Shown: positions 25,917 through 35,385 of the stretch, one piece after another
How positions within the stretch are numbered: the stretch's first letter is position 1
Layout of the letters: each line of letters starts with the position of its first letter
From: Verrucomicrobiia bacterium
GTDB taxonomy: Bacteria; Verrucomicrobiota; Verrucomicrobiia; Verrucomicrobiales; DEV007
Reading direction: 5' to 3'
Assembly (NCBI GenBank): GCA_030425385.1
Contig: JAUIAH010000001.1
Span: forward strand, 620,001 to 684,000
DNA length: 64,000 bases
Program-made: the position numbers and the translations under genes
Notes under the pieces: generated by a model
The model's input: the letters and a program-made list of their open reading frames with translations, nothing else
The model's database searches: none
What the model was told of the DNA's origin: nothing

Positions 25917-26616
25917 TGGTGTGTTGTTAGTCGATAAAGAACCAGGCATGACGTCGCATGACGTCGTGGGCCTGGCTCGGAAACGGCTTGGTATCAAGAA
26001 GATTGGTCATTGTGGCACGCTCGATCCCATGGCCACCGGCCTCCTCATTCTCGTGGTGGGGCGCGCGACCAAGATTCAAGATCTCCTCATGAGCGAGGAC
26101 AAGGAATACGAAGGCACGATCACGCTTGGCGTCACCACGGACACGCAGGACAAAGAAGGTCAGGTGGTCGAGGAGAAGGAAGTACCCGAACTCACCGAAG
26201 AACAGATCAAAGTCCCTTTCGATGAAATGCGGGGAGATTTCTATCAAACGCCCCCCATGGTTTCTGCCATCAAGAAGGATGGGGTACCCCTCTACAAACT
26301 CGCCCGCCAAGGCAAGCAAGTGGAACGCGAGCCGCGTCTGGTCCACGTTTACACCTATCAAATTCTCAAGATTGCCCTGCCCGAGATCGATTTCCGCGTG
26401 CTGTGCAGCAAGGGGTTCTATGTGAGAACTTATGCGGATGAAATTGGTAAACAGTTAGGGTGTGGAGCGCATCTCTCGGCGCTTCGACGCACGCGATCTG
26501 GCAATTTCGATTTGGAGCGTTCCGTCAAAGTCAGTGACATGCGCGAGATGGCCGCCCTCGATCTGGCACAGAATCTCATCAGTCTCCCCGAGGTCTCGCG
26601 CCTGCGCGGTGCCTAA
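25891..26616 (+). CDS. truB: tRNA pseudouridine-55 synthase
   Basis: A 241-residue TruB. DGVLLVDKEPGMTSHDVV opens the protein, and the catalytic Asp lies in GHCGTLDPMATGLL. KEYEGTITLGVTTDT and VRTYADEIGKQLGCGAHL are also family segments. It converts U55 of tRNA to pseudouridine. The longer open frame begins 78 codons upstream in the nrnA gene, but the family start MNRSKESIDGVLLVDK puts the ATG at 25891, inside the end of nrnA. The usual C-terminal PUA-like extension is absent or very short. Confidence 0.95.
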   Translation: MNRSKESIDGVLLVDKEPGMTSHDVVGLARKRLGIKKIGHCGTLDPMATGLLILVVGRATKIQDLLMSEDKEYEGTITLGVTTDTQDKEGQVVEEKEVPELTEEQIKVPFDEMRGDFYQTPPMVSAIKKDGVPLYKLARQGKQVEREPRLVHVYTYQILKIALPEIDFRVLCSKGFYVRTYADEIGKQLGCGAHLSALRRTRSGNFDLERSVKVSDMREMAALDLAQNLISLPEVSRLRGA

Positions 26617-26647
26617 CCGTTCCAGATACAGTAGCCAGCTTCAGGGC

Positions 26648-28105
26648 ATGAGGACGCTAACGGCCATTGAATCCCTCGCGGATTTGCCTGGACCGCAGCA
26701 CCTCGCCATCGGGGTCTTCGATGGCGTCCATCGTGGGCATCAGGCCGTCTTACGGAGCGCAGTGGACGCGGCCCACGCGGTGCATGGAACGGCCATCGTT
26801 GTCACCTTCGATCCTCACCCTGCGGAAATCCTTGCGCCTGATAAAGCACCGAAGCGCCTAACCAGTTTGCGACAACAGACGGCGCTCTTTGATGCCCTTG
26901 GCTTCGACGCCCTTCTTGCGATTCCCTTCAGCAGGTCTATCGCTGGGCAATCCCCGGACGCTTTCATCGCACAGCTCCAAGCAAGCGGACGACTGGCCGG
27001 AATCCATGTGGGTGTCGATTGGGCTTTTGGGAAAGGACGTGCTGGGAACGTCACTCTTCTCGCGAAACTCGGTCAACAGCACGGCTTCCAACTGCGCGCC
27101 ATTGAGCCCGTCTTGCATGAGGAGCAACGCATAAGCAGTACCGCTATCCGTACGGCTCTTGCTGCCGGTGAATTGGAGGATGTCGCCTCCCTGTTAGGAC
27201 GCCCCTATCGCATCGCGGGCAACGTCGTCACTGGTGATCAGTTAGGAAGGCAGTTAGGATTTCCCACGGCAAACATTGCCTTAGAAGTGGAGGCCCTACC
27301 GCCTCATGGCGTCTACGTGGTGCATGCGGAGCTCTTGCCGCACCAGCCCTACGGCGTCGCCAATCTTGGAGTTCGTCCCTCTATCGGTGGCAGCCTCGCC
27401 TTGCGTTTTGAAGTGCATTTCCTCGATTGGCCAGAAGCGGATCTCTACGGGAAAGACCTCGAGGTTACCCTCCTGCACCACCTGCGAGGCGAGCAACGAT
27501 TCGACGGGCTCCCTGCTCTTCAGTCACAGATCGCTCGTGACCTCCAGGCTGCCCGCGAATGGATCGCTGAGAACACGATTCCCGAGACGGTGTTCGTCGC
27601 CGTGCAATCCTCTGCCCAGATCGCTCGCGTCGCAGCGCTCGCTCGAGAAATTTGGACGGACCATTATGTGTCTATCATCGGCCAGGATCAAGTCGACTAC
27701 ATGTTAGACAAAATCCAAAGTCCAGCAGCCATTTCCGAGCAGATTCACGCGGGCACGGACTACGTTCTTATCGAATGTGGTCAGGAGATCGTTGGATACC
27801 TTGCCACCATCGCCAATCCGCAGAAACGCAGTGTTCACCTCAGCAAGCTTTATGTGCGCCGCGCGTGTCAGGGGAAAGGCATTGGGAAAGCGATGTTAGA
27901 CCACATCGAACAACGAGCACGCCAGGCGGGCTGCGATACGCTATGGCTCACGGTGAATAAGGACAATGCGGCCTCCATTGCTTGGTATCAACGTCAGGGG
28001 TTTCGCCGGACCGCCGCGATCTGCCAAGAAATCGGCGAGGGATTCGTGATGGATGACTATCGGATGGAGAAGATGTTGAGCGGTCAAAGTCAACCCCGTC
28101 GCTGA
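26648..28105 (+). CDS. ribF: RibF riboflavin kinase/FAD synthetase fused to a GNAT acetyltransferase
   Basis: 485 residues in one frame. Residues 1-180 are the FAD synthetase domain (GVFDGVHRGHQ at 22-32, VTFDPHPAEI, ISSTAIRTAL), 185-310 the riboflavin kinase domain (GRQLGFPTANI, HGVYVV, LGVRPSIGG) and 320-480 a GNAT N-acetyltransferase (AREIWTDHYVSIIGQDQVDYM, then KLYVRRACQGKGIGKAML with the acetyl-CoA-binding Q-x-x-G-x-G). RibF makes FMN and FAD; it is normally about 310 residues and ends where the GNAT starts. The GNAT half resembles stand-alone enzymes that acetylate small substrates. No internal stop or reinitiation site separates the parts. Start at MRTLTAIESL; the frame is open further upstream inside truB. 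Last gene of the nusA operon. Confidence 0.93.
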   Translation: MRTLTAIESLADLPGPQHLAIGVFDGVHRGHQAVLRSAVDAAHAVHGTAIVVTFDPHPAEILAPDKAPKRLTSLRQQTALFDALGFDALLAIPFSRSIAGQSPDAFIAQLQASGRLAGIHVGVDWAFGKGRAGNVTLLAKLGQQHGFQLRAIEPVLHEEQRISSTAIRTALAAGELEDVASLLGRPYRIAGNVVTGDQLGRQLGFPTANIALEVEALPPHGVYVVHAELLPHQPYGVANLGVRPSIGGSLALRFEVHFLDWPEADLYGKDLEVTLLHHLRGEQRFDGLPALQSQIARDLQAAREWIAENTIPETVFVAVQSSAQIARVAALAREIWTDHYVSIIGQDQVDYMLDKIQSPAAISEQIHAGTDYVLIECGQEIVGYLATIANPQKRSVHLSKLYVRRACQGKGIGKAMLDHIEQRARQAGCDTLWLTVNKDNAASIAWYQRQGFRRTAAICQEIGEGFVMDDYRMEKMLSGQSQPRR

Positions 28106-28148
28106 GAGTGAGGGCCGCGGGATGAGACCCGCAGGGGCGGGGGGCTAA

Positions 28149-28892
28149 CTAATCCCGTTGCCTCAAAAGCTTCGGAAGTTTGAGGACGGCACCTTTCGCG
28201 AGCCCGTAGCGCTCCAAGTGACCGGTCAGTGATCCGCCATCTTGTCGGGCTTGATAGAGGAGGTGAGCGTGTTGGGACGTGCCATGGTGAGTGAGTTTGC
28301 CCGCGGCATCTTTGGCATACACGCCGACGACCGTTCCTTCGAGCGTCTCGGATTCTAGTTCGTAAGGCTTCTGCGAGGATGGGAGCGTCTCTTCCATCAT
28401 CCGTGCCCGCACGGGGCAGGCTCCATTGATGACATGCAGTTTCACGTGGGTGCATGGGCCGTTGATGACGAAGACGAAGGGTTCGGACGAATCAAGACCG
28501 CGTTCACTGGCTTGATTGGCGATGAACGTGTCGATGACATCTGGTGAAATCGGCTCATTGATAGGGATTTCCGTCCAAGACGCCACGGTTTGACCAACAA
28601 AGAGCGTGGCTTCCACGTCCGCCGCCGCTGCCTCGTTTGGGACACCGTTCGCATCTACTTTTGTGACGAAGGCTTTGGAATCGACGATGGTGATCTCCCC
28701 GGCGAGACCGGAGACCGCCCCAACGCCGAAGAAATGCGGTTGTTGAATGAGGTCTGCGACGGCGACTCGGGGACCATGCTTTTGATTGCCGATTGTCTCG
28801 TGCATGGATCCGTGTTCCACCAGTTGCGCGACAGCTGCCGTCATGAGGATGAAGAGTGGGAGGGCGAGAGCTTTCATAAGTGTGTCAGTCAC
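28149..28892 (-). CDS. secreted acetolactate-decarboxylase-like protein
   Basis: A 247-residue protein with a signal peptide (LMKALALPLFILMTAAVA). The body resembles alpha-acetolactate decarboxylase: HFFGVGAVSGLAGEITIVDS matches the family's 'GLGTFDGLDGEM' strand, and SQHAHLLYQARQDGGSLTGH carries the H-x-H plus downstream His that bind zinc in that family. Known enzymes make acetoin in the cytoplasm or as secreted proteins. Substrate specificity here is uncertain because overall similarity appears limited to these blocks. It converges on ribF across 43 bases that contain a weak GCGGG/CCCGC hairpin. An ATG at 28877 (MKALALPLF) is a likely alternative start. Confidence 0.6.
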   Translation of the reverse strand: MTDTLMKALALPLFILMTAAVAQLVEHGSMHETIGNQKHGPRVAVADLIQQPHFFGVGAVSGLAGEITIVDSKAFVTKVDANGVPNEAAAADVEATLFVGQTVASWTEIPINEPISPDVIDTFIANQASERGLDSSEPFVFVINGPCTHVKLHVINGACPVRARMMEETLPSSQKPYELESETLEGTVVGVYAKDAAGKLTHHGTSQHAHLLYQARQDGGSLTGHLERYGLAKGAVLKLPKLLRQRD

Positions 28893-29012
28893 CCTTCATC
28901 TGATTCCCATGCAGTAAAGAAGACGGCTAGAGGAAGCAGCCCTGGTCATGTGCGTGTGTCGAGGCAAACGCAATGGAGAAGAATCCTGATGGTCCATTTA
29001 TGATTTGTTAGA

Positions 29013-30452
29013 CTAGTTGGAAGGTGGTTGCGCGCGGAGCCAGCGGAGTGTGGGATAGTCCTCCAGTCGGTAAGGCTTGCCGAGTTCATGGATTCGCTGA
29101 TCGCAGCGTGCGCGCATGCTGGTGAGCATGTTGGCATAGGCTGGATCGTGGGCGAAGTTGGCGCGCTGTCCCGGGTCGGCTTCGAGGTCGTGGAGGAATT
29201 CATAAACGGGGCTTTGCTGGAAATAGCGTGCGTAGATGTAGCGGCGACCACGGATGCCTTCCCATTTGGGAATCGAGGCATTGTCCATCAGGTGCTCGTG
29301 AAAGGTATCCCTTCGCCAATGATCAGGCGTCTTGCCCTCGGCGAGCCCGTTGAGGCGCGCCCCAGCATAGTGGATCGGCGTCGGGACCCCTGCATACTCT
29401 AACATCGTGGCGGGAAGGTCGATGTTAAGCACGGGGAGATCCACGGTGGCCTCTTCTTGAGGGTGACGCGGATCGTGAATGATGAGGGGAACGAGAAGGG
29501 ATTCCTCGTAGTGAGACCATTTCCCTGCAAAGCCGCGTGAACCCTTGTAGTAGCCATTATCGCCCGTGAAGATGACCACCGTATTGCTCGCCAGGCCTAA
29601 CTGATCGAGCTTCTCTAACACCCTTCCTACCACGTGATCGAGACCGGAGATCATGCGATAGTAGGCCTTCACGTTGCGCTGGTATTTCTCCGGGGTGTCC
29701 CAGCGCCAGAACCAGCGATCCCGATTCATGGATTCTCGAAGAAAGCGCGGCTGACTGGTGAAAGCTTCCGGATCGGCGTGCCGCGGCTCTGGGATGGTGA
29801 CATCGTCATAGAGACCATCCATCGCTTTGGGCCAGGGGAAATGATCATTCTTGTCGCTGTCTTCAGCGTGAGCGGCATTGAAGCTGATGGATAGACAGAA
29901 TGGCTGTGTGTTGCCGGTTTCCTCAAGGAAAGTGATTGCGCGATCGCCAGTGATCTCTGTCAGGTGACGCTCGGTACCGTCGGCTTGCTTCTTGAAATAG
30001 GGATTGCGATTGAGAGGAACGAAAGAGTCAAACATTTCTGCTTGAGCGCCTTTCATCACATTGACGCCGAATTTGCCGACAAAGCCTGTCCGATAGCCAG
30101 CACGCCGTAGCACCGCCGGGTAGCTGTCCTCCGTGTGGCGAGCAGCGATAGGTGGCGTGCCGAAGGTGAACTTGTGCGTGCGTTCGTGTAGTCCTGTGAG
30201 GATCGAGGCGCGACTAGCCGCACAGATCGACGTCGTCACACTCGCATTCGTGAAGCGCGTGCCTTTGGCCGCGAGCTTGTCGAGGTGAGGCGTCTTGAGA
30301 ATGGGATGCCCAGCGCACCCTAGGAAGTCGGCCCGGTGATCATCGGAAAGAATGAAGAGGATATTTGGTCGGGTATCGTTTGCTCCTAACAGAGAGCTTA
30401 TTGTCGTCAGGAGAATAAGAGTGGCAAAGAAGACGGAAGGCGATCGGCGCAT
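29013..30452 (-). CDS. secreted sulfatase
   Basis: A 479-residue arylsulfatase-family protein with a signal peptide (SVFFATLILLTTISSLLGA). The metal site NILFILSDDHRADFLGC is at the mature N-terminus, and the maturation motif is C-A-A-S-R within SICAASRASILTG, so the Cys would be converted to formylglycine. The third position is Ala rather than Pro, a variant common among planctomycete and verrucomicrobial sulfatases. FTGDNGYYKG and the C-terminal substrate-binding subdomain are present. It should remove sulfate esters from polysaccharides such as algal or host glycans. The longer open frame upstream overlaps the end of ppk1 and adds no family sequence, so the start is at 30452. It lies 61 bases after ppk1. 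Confidence 0.93.
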   Translation of the reverse strand: MRRSPSVFFATLILLTTISSLLGANDTRPNILFILSDDHRADFLGCAGHPILKTPHLDKLAAKGTRFTNASVTTSICAASRASILTGLHERTHKFTFGTPPIAARHTEDSYPAVLRRAGYRTGFVGKFGVNVMKGAQAEMFDSFVPLNRNPYFKKQADGTERHLTEITGDRAITFLEETGNTQPFCLSISFNAAHAEDSDKNDHFPWPKAMDGLYDDVTIPEPRHADPEAFTSQPRFLRESMNRDRWFWRWDTPEKYQRNVKAYYRMISGLDHVVGRVLEKLDQLGLASNTVVIFTGDNGYYKGSRGFAGKWSHYEESLLVPLIIHDPRHPQEEATVDLPVLNIDLPATMLEYAGVPTPIHYAGARLNGLAEGKTPDHWRRDTFHEHLMDNASIPKWEGIRGRRYIYARYFQQSPVYEFLHDLEADPGQRANFAHDPAYANMLTSMRARCDQRIHELGKPYRLEDYPTLRWLRAQPPSN

Positions 30453-30513
30453 GGAGACAGTCTCCGTGAAGGCTGGCAGCTCTGCAAGCTCATCGACGCC
30501 CCCCCCGCTCCCC

Positions 30514-32643
30514 TCAAGAGGCGTCTCGGCCAGGAGGAACGTGCATTTCCAACACATCCGCCACTTGCCGTTGGGCATCGGCAGCGCGTGCCACCGCTTG
30601 TTTCGCGAAATGTGCCTGGAGCCGGAATCCCTCTTTCTGCCCGGAAATGGCGGGTCCATACGTGCCTTCACCGTCCAAGTGCCACGCTTGAACATTGTCC
30701 TTGAACTGGCAACGCAAGATGTCTAGCAACATCGCACGACAAGAAGAGTCTTCCACGGGCACCATCAGTTCAATGCGCTTGTCCAAGTTGCGAGTCATCC
30801 AGTCTGCGCTCGAGAGAAAGACCTGCTTCTCTCCGCCGTGATGAAAGGCAAAGAGTCGAGCGTGCTCCAGGTAGCGGTCGATAAGGCTATGCACCGTGAT
30901 ATTCTCACTCAACCCGCTGACTTGTGGACGCAGACAACAAATGCCGCGCACCATCAAGCGGATCTTCACGCCTTCATGGGAAGCATGATAGAGGGCATCA
31001 ATGATCTCTCTATCCTGCAAGCTATTCACCTTGGCGAGGATCTCCGCTTTCTCACCCTGAGCGGCTTGATCGCATTCAAAGCGGATGAGGTCTAACAAGC
31101 GCTTCTTCATGTGCATGGGTGCCGGGAAAAGCTTGCGGAGCCCAAGCAATTGTGAACGACCGGTGACGCCATTGAAGAAATCCGCCGCATCACGTCCGTA
31201 ATCCTGACGCGCGGTGAGATAACTCACATCCGTATAAAGTTTGGCAGTGGATTCGTTGTAGTTGCCCGTGCCGAAGTGTGCATACCGGCGCATCCGTCCC
31301 GCCTCGCGTCGTAGGACAAGCAGCGCCTTCGCGTGGCACTTGAGCCCTTTGAGCCCATAGACAATCTGAGCACCAGCGAGTTCCAATTCCTCAGCGCGTT
31401 CCAAGTTTCGTGCCTCGTCAAATCGCGCTTTCAGCTCTACCAAAACCACCACGTTCTTGCCGCGCTGGGCAGCGCGAATGAGCGCATTGATGATGCGGCT
31501 GCGCTCCGCCGTTCGGTAGAGAATCTGCTTGATGGCGACCACATCGGGATCCTCTGCCGCCTCCTCTACGAGGCGCACCACGGGCTCGAAACTGTCGTAA
31601 GGATGATGTAAGAGCAGGTCTTGATCATCAAGAAGGTCAAAGACGGATCGATCTTGCAGGGCCACGCAGGGCTGGGGCTCCCACGGGGGTTCTCGCAAGG
31701 CGTCGAAGCCATCGAGAAAAGCCACCGTCATCAGGCTGGAAAGGTCTAGCAGATTGGGCACCCGATACAGATCTGTCTTCGCAGTCTCTGTGAGGGTGAG
31801 CATGGTCTTGAGCAGCGCGCGCGGGGTGCCCTTGGGCACTTCCAGGCGAACGGTCTCACTGAACTTCCGAGCGGTGAGGACATCCTCCATGGCCTCAGTG
31901 AGATCGAATGCGTAGTCTTCCTGCACCGGGATGTCGCCGTTGCGAGTCAGGCGGAAGACGCCCGAGGCGTGCACGATTTCGTTAGGGAAAAGGTCGCTCC
32001 CGAACTCGCGGATGAGTTCCTCAATAAGGACAAATTGGAATCCCTCCGTCTTTGGCACGCGAATGAACCGTGGGACCCCCTTGGGGATGGGAACAACGAC
32101 AGGACGGCGCTCAGTCCCCGCTTCATGAGGACCTGGACCCACGTCTAGCAGGATGCAAATCGTCCGGCCCGGGATGCGGAATCCTGAGGGCTGCTCTGGA
32201 TCCACCGCCACGGGATTGAGCCACTCCGCGAGTTCATCGGTGAAATAGGTGTGGAGCAATTGACGAGCATCCTCAGGCACATCACTCATTTGCAAATGAC
32301 GGATGCCATGAGCTGCCAGAGCGGGCTCTAACAGCGTGCCCCAAATCGTGTATTGATCATCATAATGAGAAGCCACCTGGGACTTGATTTGCCGCAATTG
32401 CTGCTTGGGAGTGAATCCCGCCAAATCGCGTGCCCGAGAACCTGCCTTGATCAGCGCGTGTAATCCCCCCACGCGCACCATAAAGAATTCATCCAAATTG
32501 GAGGCACTGATCGCCAGAAACTTGACCCGATCCAGCAGGGGAAGCGATTCCCGCTCAGCTTCCCAAAGAACCCGTTCGTTGAAGCGCAGCCAACTGAGTT
32601 CGCGATTGAAATAGGTGGGTTCCATGGATGACAATACTGTCAC
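30514..32643 (-). CDS. ppk1: polyphosphate kinase 1
   Basis: A 709-residue PPK1, which makes polyphosphate from ATP. The N-terminal domain begins YFNRELSWLRFNERVLWEA and has SNLDEFFMVRVGGL. The catalytic core holds HHPYDSFEPVVRLVEEAA, IKQILYRTAERSRI, and LKCHAKALLVLR with the phosphorylated His, then HFGTGNYNESTAKLYTD. The second phospholipase-D-like half ends at about 690. Complete. Start either at 32643 or six codons later at MEPTYF. Divergent from an L,D-transpeptidase gene across about 113 bases. Confidence 0.95.
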   Translation of the reverse strand: MTVLSSMEPTYFNRELSWLRFNERVLWEAERESLPLLDRVKFLAISASNLDEFFMVRVGGLHALIKAGSRARDLAGFTPKQQLRQIKSQVASHYDDQYTIWGTLLEPALAAHGIRHLQMSDVPEDARQLLHTYFTDELAEWLNPVAVDPEQPSGFRIPGRTICILLDVGPGPHEAGTERRPVVVPIPKGVPRFIRVPKTEGFQFVLIEELIREFGSDLFPNEIVHASGVFRLTRNGDIPVQEDYAFDLTEAMEDVLTARKFSETVRLEVPKGTPRALLKTMLTLTETAKTDLYRVPNLLDLSSLMTVAFLDGFDALREPPWEPQPCVALQDRSVFDLLDDQDLLLHHPYDSFEPVVRLVEEAAEDPDVVAIKQILYRTAERSRIINALIRAAQRGKNVVVLVELKARFDEARNLERAEELELAGAQIVYGLKGLKCHAKALLVLRREAGRMRRYAHFGTGNYNESTAKLYTDVSYLTARQDYGRDAADFFNGVTGRSQLLGLRKLFPAPMHMKKRLLDLIRFECDQAAQGEKAEILAKVNSLQDREIIDALYHASHEGVKIRLMVRGICCLRPQVSGLSENITVHSLIDRYLEHARLFAFHHGGEKQVFLSSADWMTRNLDKRIELMVPVEDSSCRAMLLDILRCQFKDNVQAWHLDGEGTYGPAISGQKEGFRLQAHFAKQAVARAADAQRQVADVLEMHVPPGRDAS

Positions 32644-32756
32644 ACCCAGGTCGTGCGTAGGGCAAGGGGATTACGGTGACAATGAGTAGCAAATGAGCCA
32701 ATCTGCGATGCTGAATTCTTAGCATTTGGAGTTGCTTCAGTGAGGCCTATCGCGGA

Positions 32757-33347
32757 GTGTCACCCATGGAAGGTCCTTGTCTTCGTCTTCTCGCACTTGC
32801 TTTGTTAGGCATCCTCCTGGCCTCGTGCGCCAGCACGCCTCCAGTACCTGCGGCGCCTGTTGTCGATCCGCGAGTGCCTCTTTGGACGGTCGATGAGGCG
32901 CGCTATGCCGCCATGCCGGCGGGGGAGGGATCGATTGCTATTTCGTTAGGTGAACAAACCTTGCGCCTCTTGGACGGTTCTCAATATCCTGTCATTGTCA
33001 CGGATTGCTCCACGGGGAAGTTGGAAAAGCCAACCCCCCGTGGGCGTTTCCGTATCCTGGAGAAGATCGTCGACAAGCGCTCCAATAAATACGGATCCTA
33101 CGTCGATGCCCAATCGGGTGCCGTGGTGGCAGCGAGGAGTTGGGAAGTGGCGAAACCGCCGGGGACCCAATTCTTAGGAGCCGCGATGCCTTATTGGATG
33201 CGGCTCACGTGGACAGGAGTCGGTATCCACGTGGGGGGCTTCCAGCGGGGACAACCAAGCAGCATGGGGTGTATTCGGTTGCCTGCTGAGGTGCAGCCTC
33301 TCATTTATGCCAAGTCCATTGTGGGGATGCCTGTGATGATCGAATGA
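32757..33347 (+). CDS. L,D-transpeptidase (YkuD) lipoprotein
   Basis: A 196-residue lipoprotein with signal peptide and lipobox LLASC at about residue 24, then a YkuD domain. The active site is GIHVGG ... SSMGCIRLP, where the His and Cys are the catalytic pair (S-x-G-C-x-R). Such enzymes cross-link peptidoglycan 3-3 or attach outer-membrane proteins to it. The ATG at 32766 (MEGPCLRLL) is an equally good start. It precedes a membrane protein gene by 18 bases. Confidence 0.88.
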   Translation: MSPMEGPCLRLLALALLGILLASCASTPPVPAAPVVDPRVPLWTVDEARYAAMPAGEGSIAISLGEQTLRLLDGSQYPVIVTDCSTGKLEKPTPRGRFRILEKIVDKRSNKYGSYVDAQSGAVVAARSWEVAKPPGTQFLGAAMPYWMRLTWTGVGIHVGGFQRGQPSSMGCIRLPAEVQPLIYAKSIVGMPVMIE

Positions 33348-33365
33348 CCACTCAGCGAAGAGGTT

Positions 33366-35375
33366 GTGCTTGCTTCCGCGGTTGACCGCGTCATGCTCTG
33401 GTCGGTGAAGATGGGAGGTGCTCTCACTATCTTGAGCGTCTGGCTCGTCGGCGTGCTCTTTCTTACGGGGAATTCTCGGGGAATGGAGATGGACATTGCG
33501 TTCACCGCCGGGGCACCGCGTAGTGCCGGACCGATGCCTGTGACGGTGGATCTCCAGGGGGAGGAAGCCATCGAGAAGGGTATACTCGATATCCAATTGT
33601 TTGAGGAGTCTGCCAGGCTCCTGCATTATCGGACGGATCCGATGGTCGTCACGAAGGATCCGCGGACGCTTCGGCTGCTATTGCCACCGATCGTGCCCCC
33701 TGAAGGCGATCAAGTGGAGTTCCGCTTGCGTTTCGAAGGGGAGACCCGCCACTACGAGCGGCGCGATATCTATGTGTCGGTGCCCGCAAAGTATCAACGC
33801 TACGCAGTCCGCGCGTTCGTGATGGATGCAGCTGAAGATCCGCCTCCTGCGGTCGTGGATGTGTTGACGCAAGGGCGATTAGAAGTGCTCATGGATCTGG
33901 ATCGGTTCCGTCCGCGCCGGGTCTTTACCTGGCAAGCACGCCTAGATCCTGACAATCTTCCCGCTACACCTCTACGGCTCTGTGGCTATGATATGGTGGT
34001 GATCGCGGGGGCAGGTTTGGCGCGTGTGACAGAGTCACAATGGCAGGCCTTGGAGACCTGGGTGCGTGCTGGAGGGAGTTTGCTGGTCTTTGCGAATCCT
34101 AACATTCCGCTGCCAGCGAGTGGTCCGTTCCCAGACTTTCTCGATCGGATCGCCGAGCGCTCCAAGGCTGCCCCGGAGGGAGTCTTTCAGCCCGTTTCTC
34201 CGGATCTCACCGTTCGTGGCTGGATCGCTGACTTGGGGCGGGTTGCTCGTGTCGATGGCGTTGGACCGGCCACGGATGTGGAGAGCCCGGGGTGGCGGCG
34301 CCTCTTCTGTTTCCTTTGGAAGGTCCGTGACCTAGAGACCGTGGACCGAGCGGTCATCGCTCAGAGCCAGCGTGAGCCAAGCGCCGATGATCCGATGGTC
34401 ACGCGAGTGGTTCAATTGGGTTCGCACAATTCTCTACGGTCGGCCCTTCTCCACGATCTCATGCCGAAAGAGATCCGGTTGCTTTCGGTGAAGCAACTTG
34501 CCTATCTCATGGCGGGGTTTCTCCTCGTGATTGGACCGTTAGAATTCTGGTGGTGGCGGCGTTCGCGTTACCGATGGCTGACCTGGGTCTCCTTCCCGTT
34601 GATTGTCTTGGCCACCGCCGCCGTCTCCTTTGGCGCAGGGTCCAAACTCATGGGTGACGATGTTATCAATACCCTGACATTGATTGATATGGGGCATGAC
34701 GGGACGCCCGTGCGAAGCGTTGCGTTGCGCTTGCAGTTCGGTCGAGGCGACGAGGCGCGCCAACTTGACTACGATAACGCCTTGGTTAGTGGCGTGCCAA
34801 GCCATCTCTCTCAGCCTTGGATGGCCTTAGAGCAGATCCGTGAGAATTCACCCACCTACCGTGGTCGCTATCCAGAGCAGTTCTCCGTCACCCGTGCACT
34901 CACGCAGTGGAAGCCAGTCGTGGATCACCAACTGACGCTGGCTCCTCAGATCGCGCTTCCCGAGAACATCGCCTCCTTTGATTGGGCCCACTATCATCGT
35001 CTCATGGTTGCCGGTGTGAGATCGCGCAAAGAGATTCTGCAACAGGTGTTGGCGGAGACGGGTGCGGATGGGGTGCATTGTCACTGGGGTGCTGATGCCC
35101 ACGATCATAGCACCGCAGGAGCCATGGGCGGATTCCTTAAGCATAGCTTCAGCTGGTATCAGTCGCATCCAAGTCGCGCGATCGAAAGCCTTTCGGTGGG
35201 GTTTGCAATCGGACACCATACCCAAACTTGGCTGCCCTTTCCCCAGCCTGTTTCTCCATTGGGGGACTGGAGCTTGACGGACTGGCCACTCGTGGACCAT
35301 CAACAATGGCTACTTATTTGGAAAGAGGGCTCAGAACGTCGCATTGCTCGTTTCTCGCTACCGATCTTTAACTAA
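33366..35375 (+). CDS. large membrane protein of unknown function, partner of an ABC ATPase
   Basis: A 669-residue protein with an N-terminal membrane segment (ALTILSVWLVGVLFLTG), a long extracytoplasmic portion, and two adjacent membrane helices in the middle (QLAYLMAGFLLVIGPLEFWW and WVSFPLIVLATAAVSFGAGS). The first half contains a Rossmann-like piece (YDMVVIAGAGLARVTESQWQ, GGSLLVFANP) typical of DUF4350/GldG-like exported domains without catalytic residues. It is 10 bases upstream of an ABC-transporter ATPase. I infer that it belongs to an ABC-2-type export or gliding-like complex, but I do not recognise its family. Confidence 0.7.
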   Translation: MLASAVDRVMLWSVKMGGALTILSVWLVGVLFLTGNSRGMEMDIAFTAGAPRSAGPMPVTVDLQGEEAIEKGILDIQLFEESARLLHYRTDPMVVTKDPRTLRLLLPPIVPPEGDQVEFRLRFEGETRHYERRDIYVSVPAKYQRYAVRAFVMDAAEDPPPAVVDVLTQGRLEVLMDLDRFRPRRVFTWQARLDPDNLPATPLRLCGYDMVVIAGAGLARVTESQWQALETWVRAGGSLLVFANPNIPLPASGPFPDFLDRIAERSKAAPEGVFQPVSPDLTVRGWIADLGRVARVDGVGPATDVESPGWRRLFCFLWKVRDLETVDRAVIAQSQREPSADDPMVTRVVQLGSHNSLRSALLHDLMPKEIRLLSVKQLAYLMAGFLLVIGPLEFWWWRRSRYRWLTWVSFPLIVLATAAVSFGAGSKLMGDDVINTLTLIDMGHDGTPVRSVALRLQFGRGDEARQLDYDNALVSGVPSHLSQPWMALEQIRENSPTYRGRYPEQFSVTRALTQWKPVVDHQLTLAPQIALPENIASFDWAHYHRLMVAGVRSRKEILQQVLAETGADGVHCHWGADAHDHSTAGAMGGFLKHSFSWYQSHPSRAIESLSVGFAIGHHTQTWLPFPQPVSPLGDWSLTDWPLVDHQQWLLIWKEGSERRIARFSLPIFN

Positions 35376-35385
35376 CAAACCGCTC

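Noticed and set aside
28117-28132. GCGGG/CCCGC hairpin between ribF and the convergent gene
   Set aside because: Five-pair stem without T-run; possible terminator but not supportable on its own.
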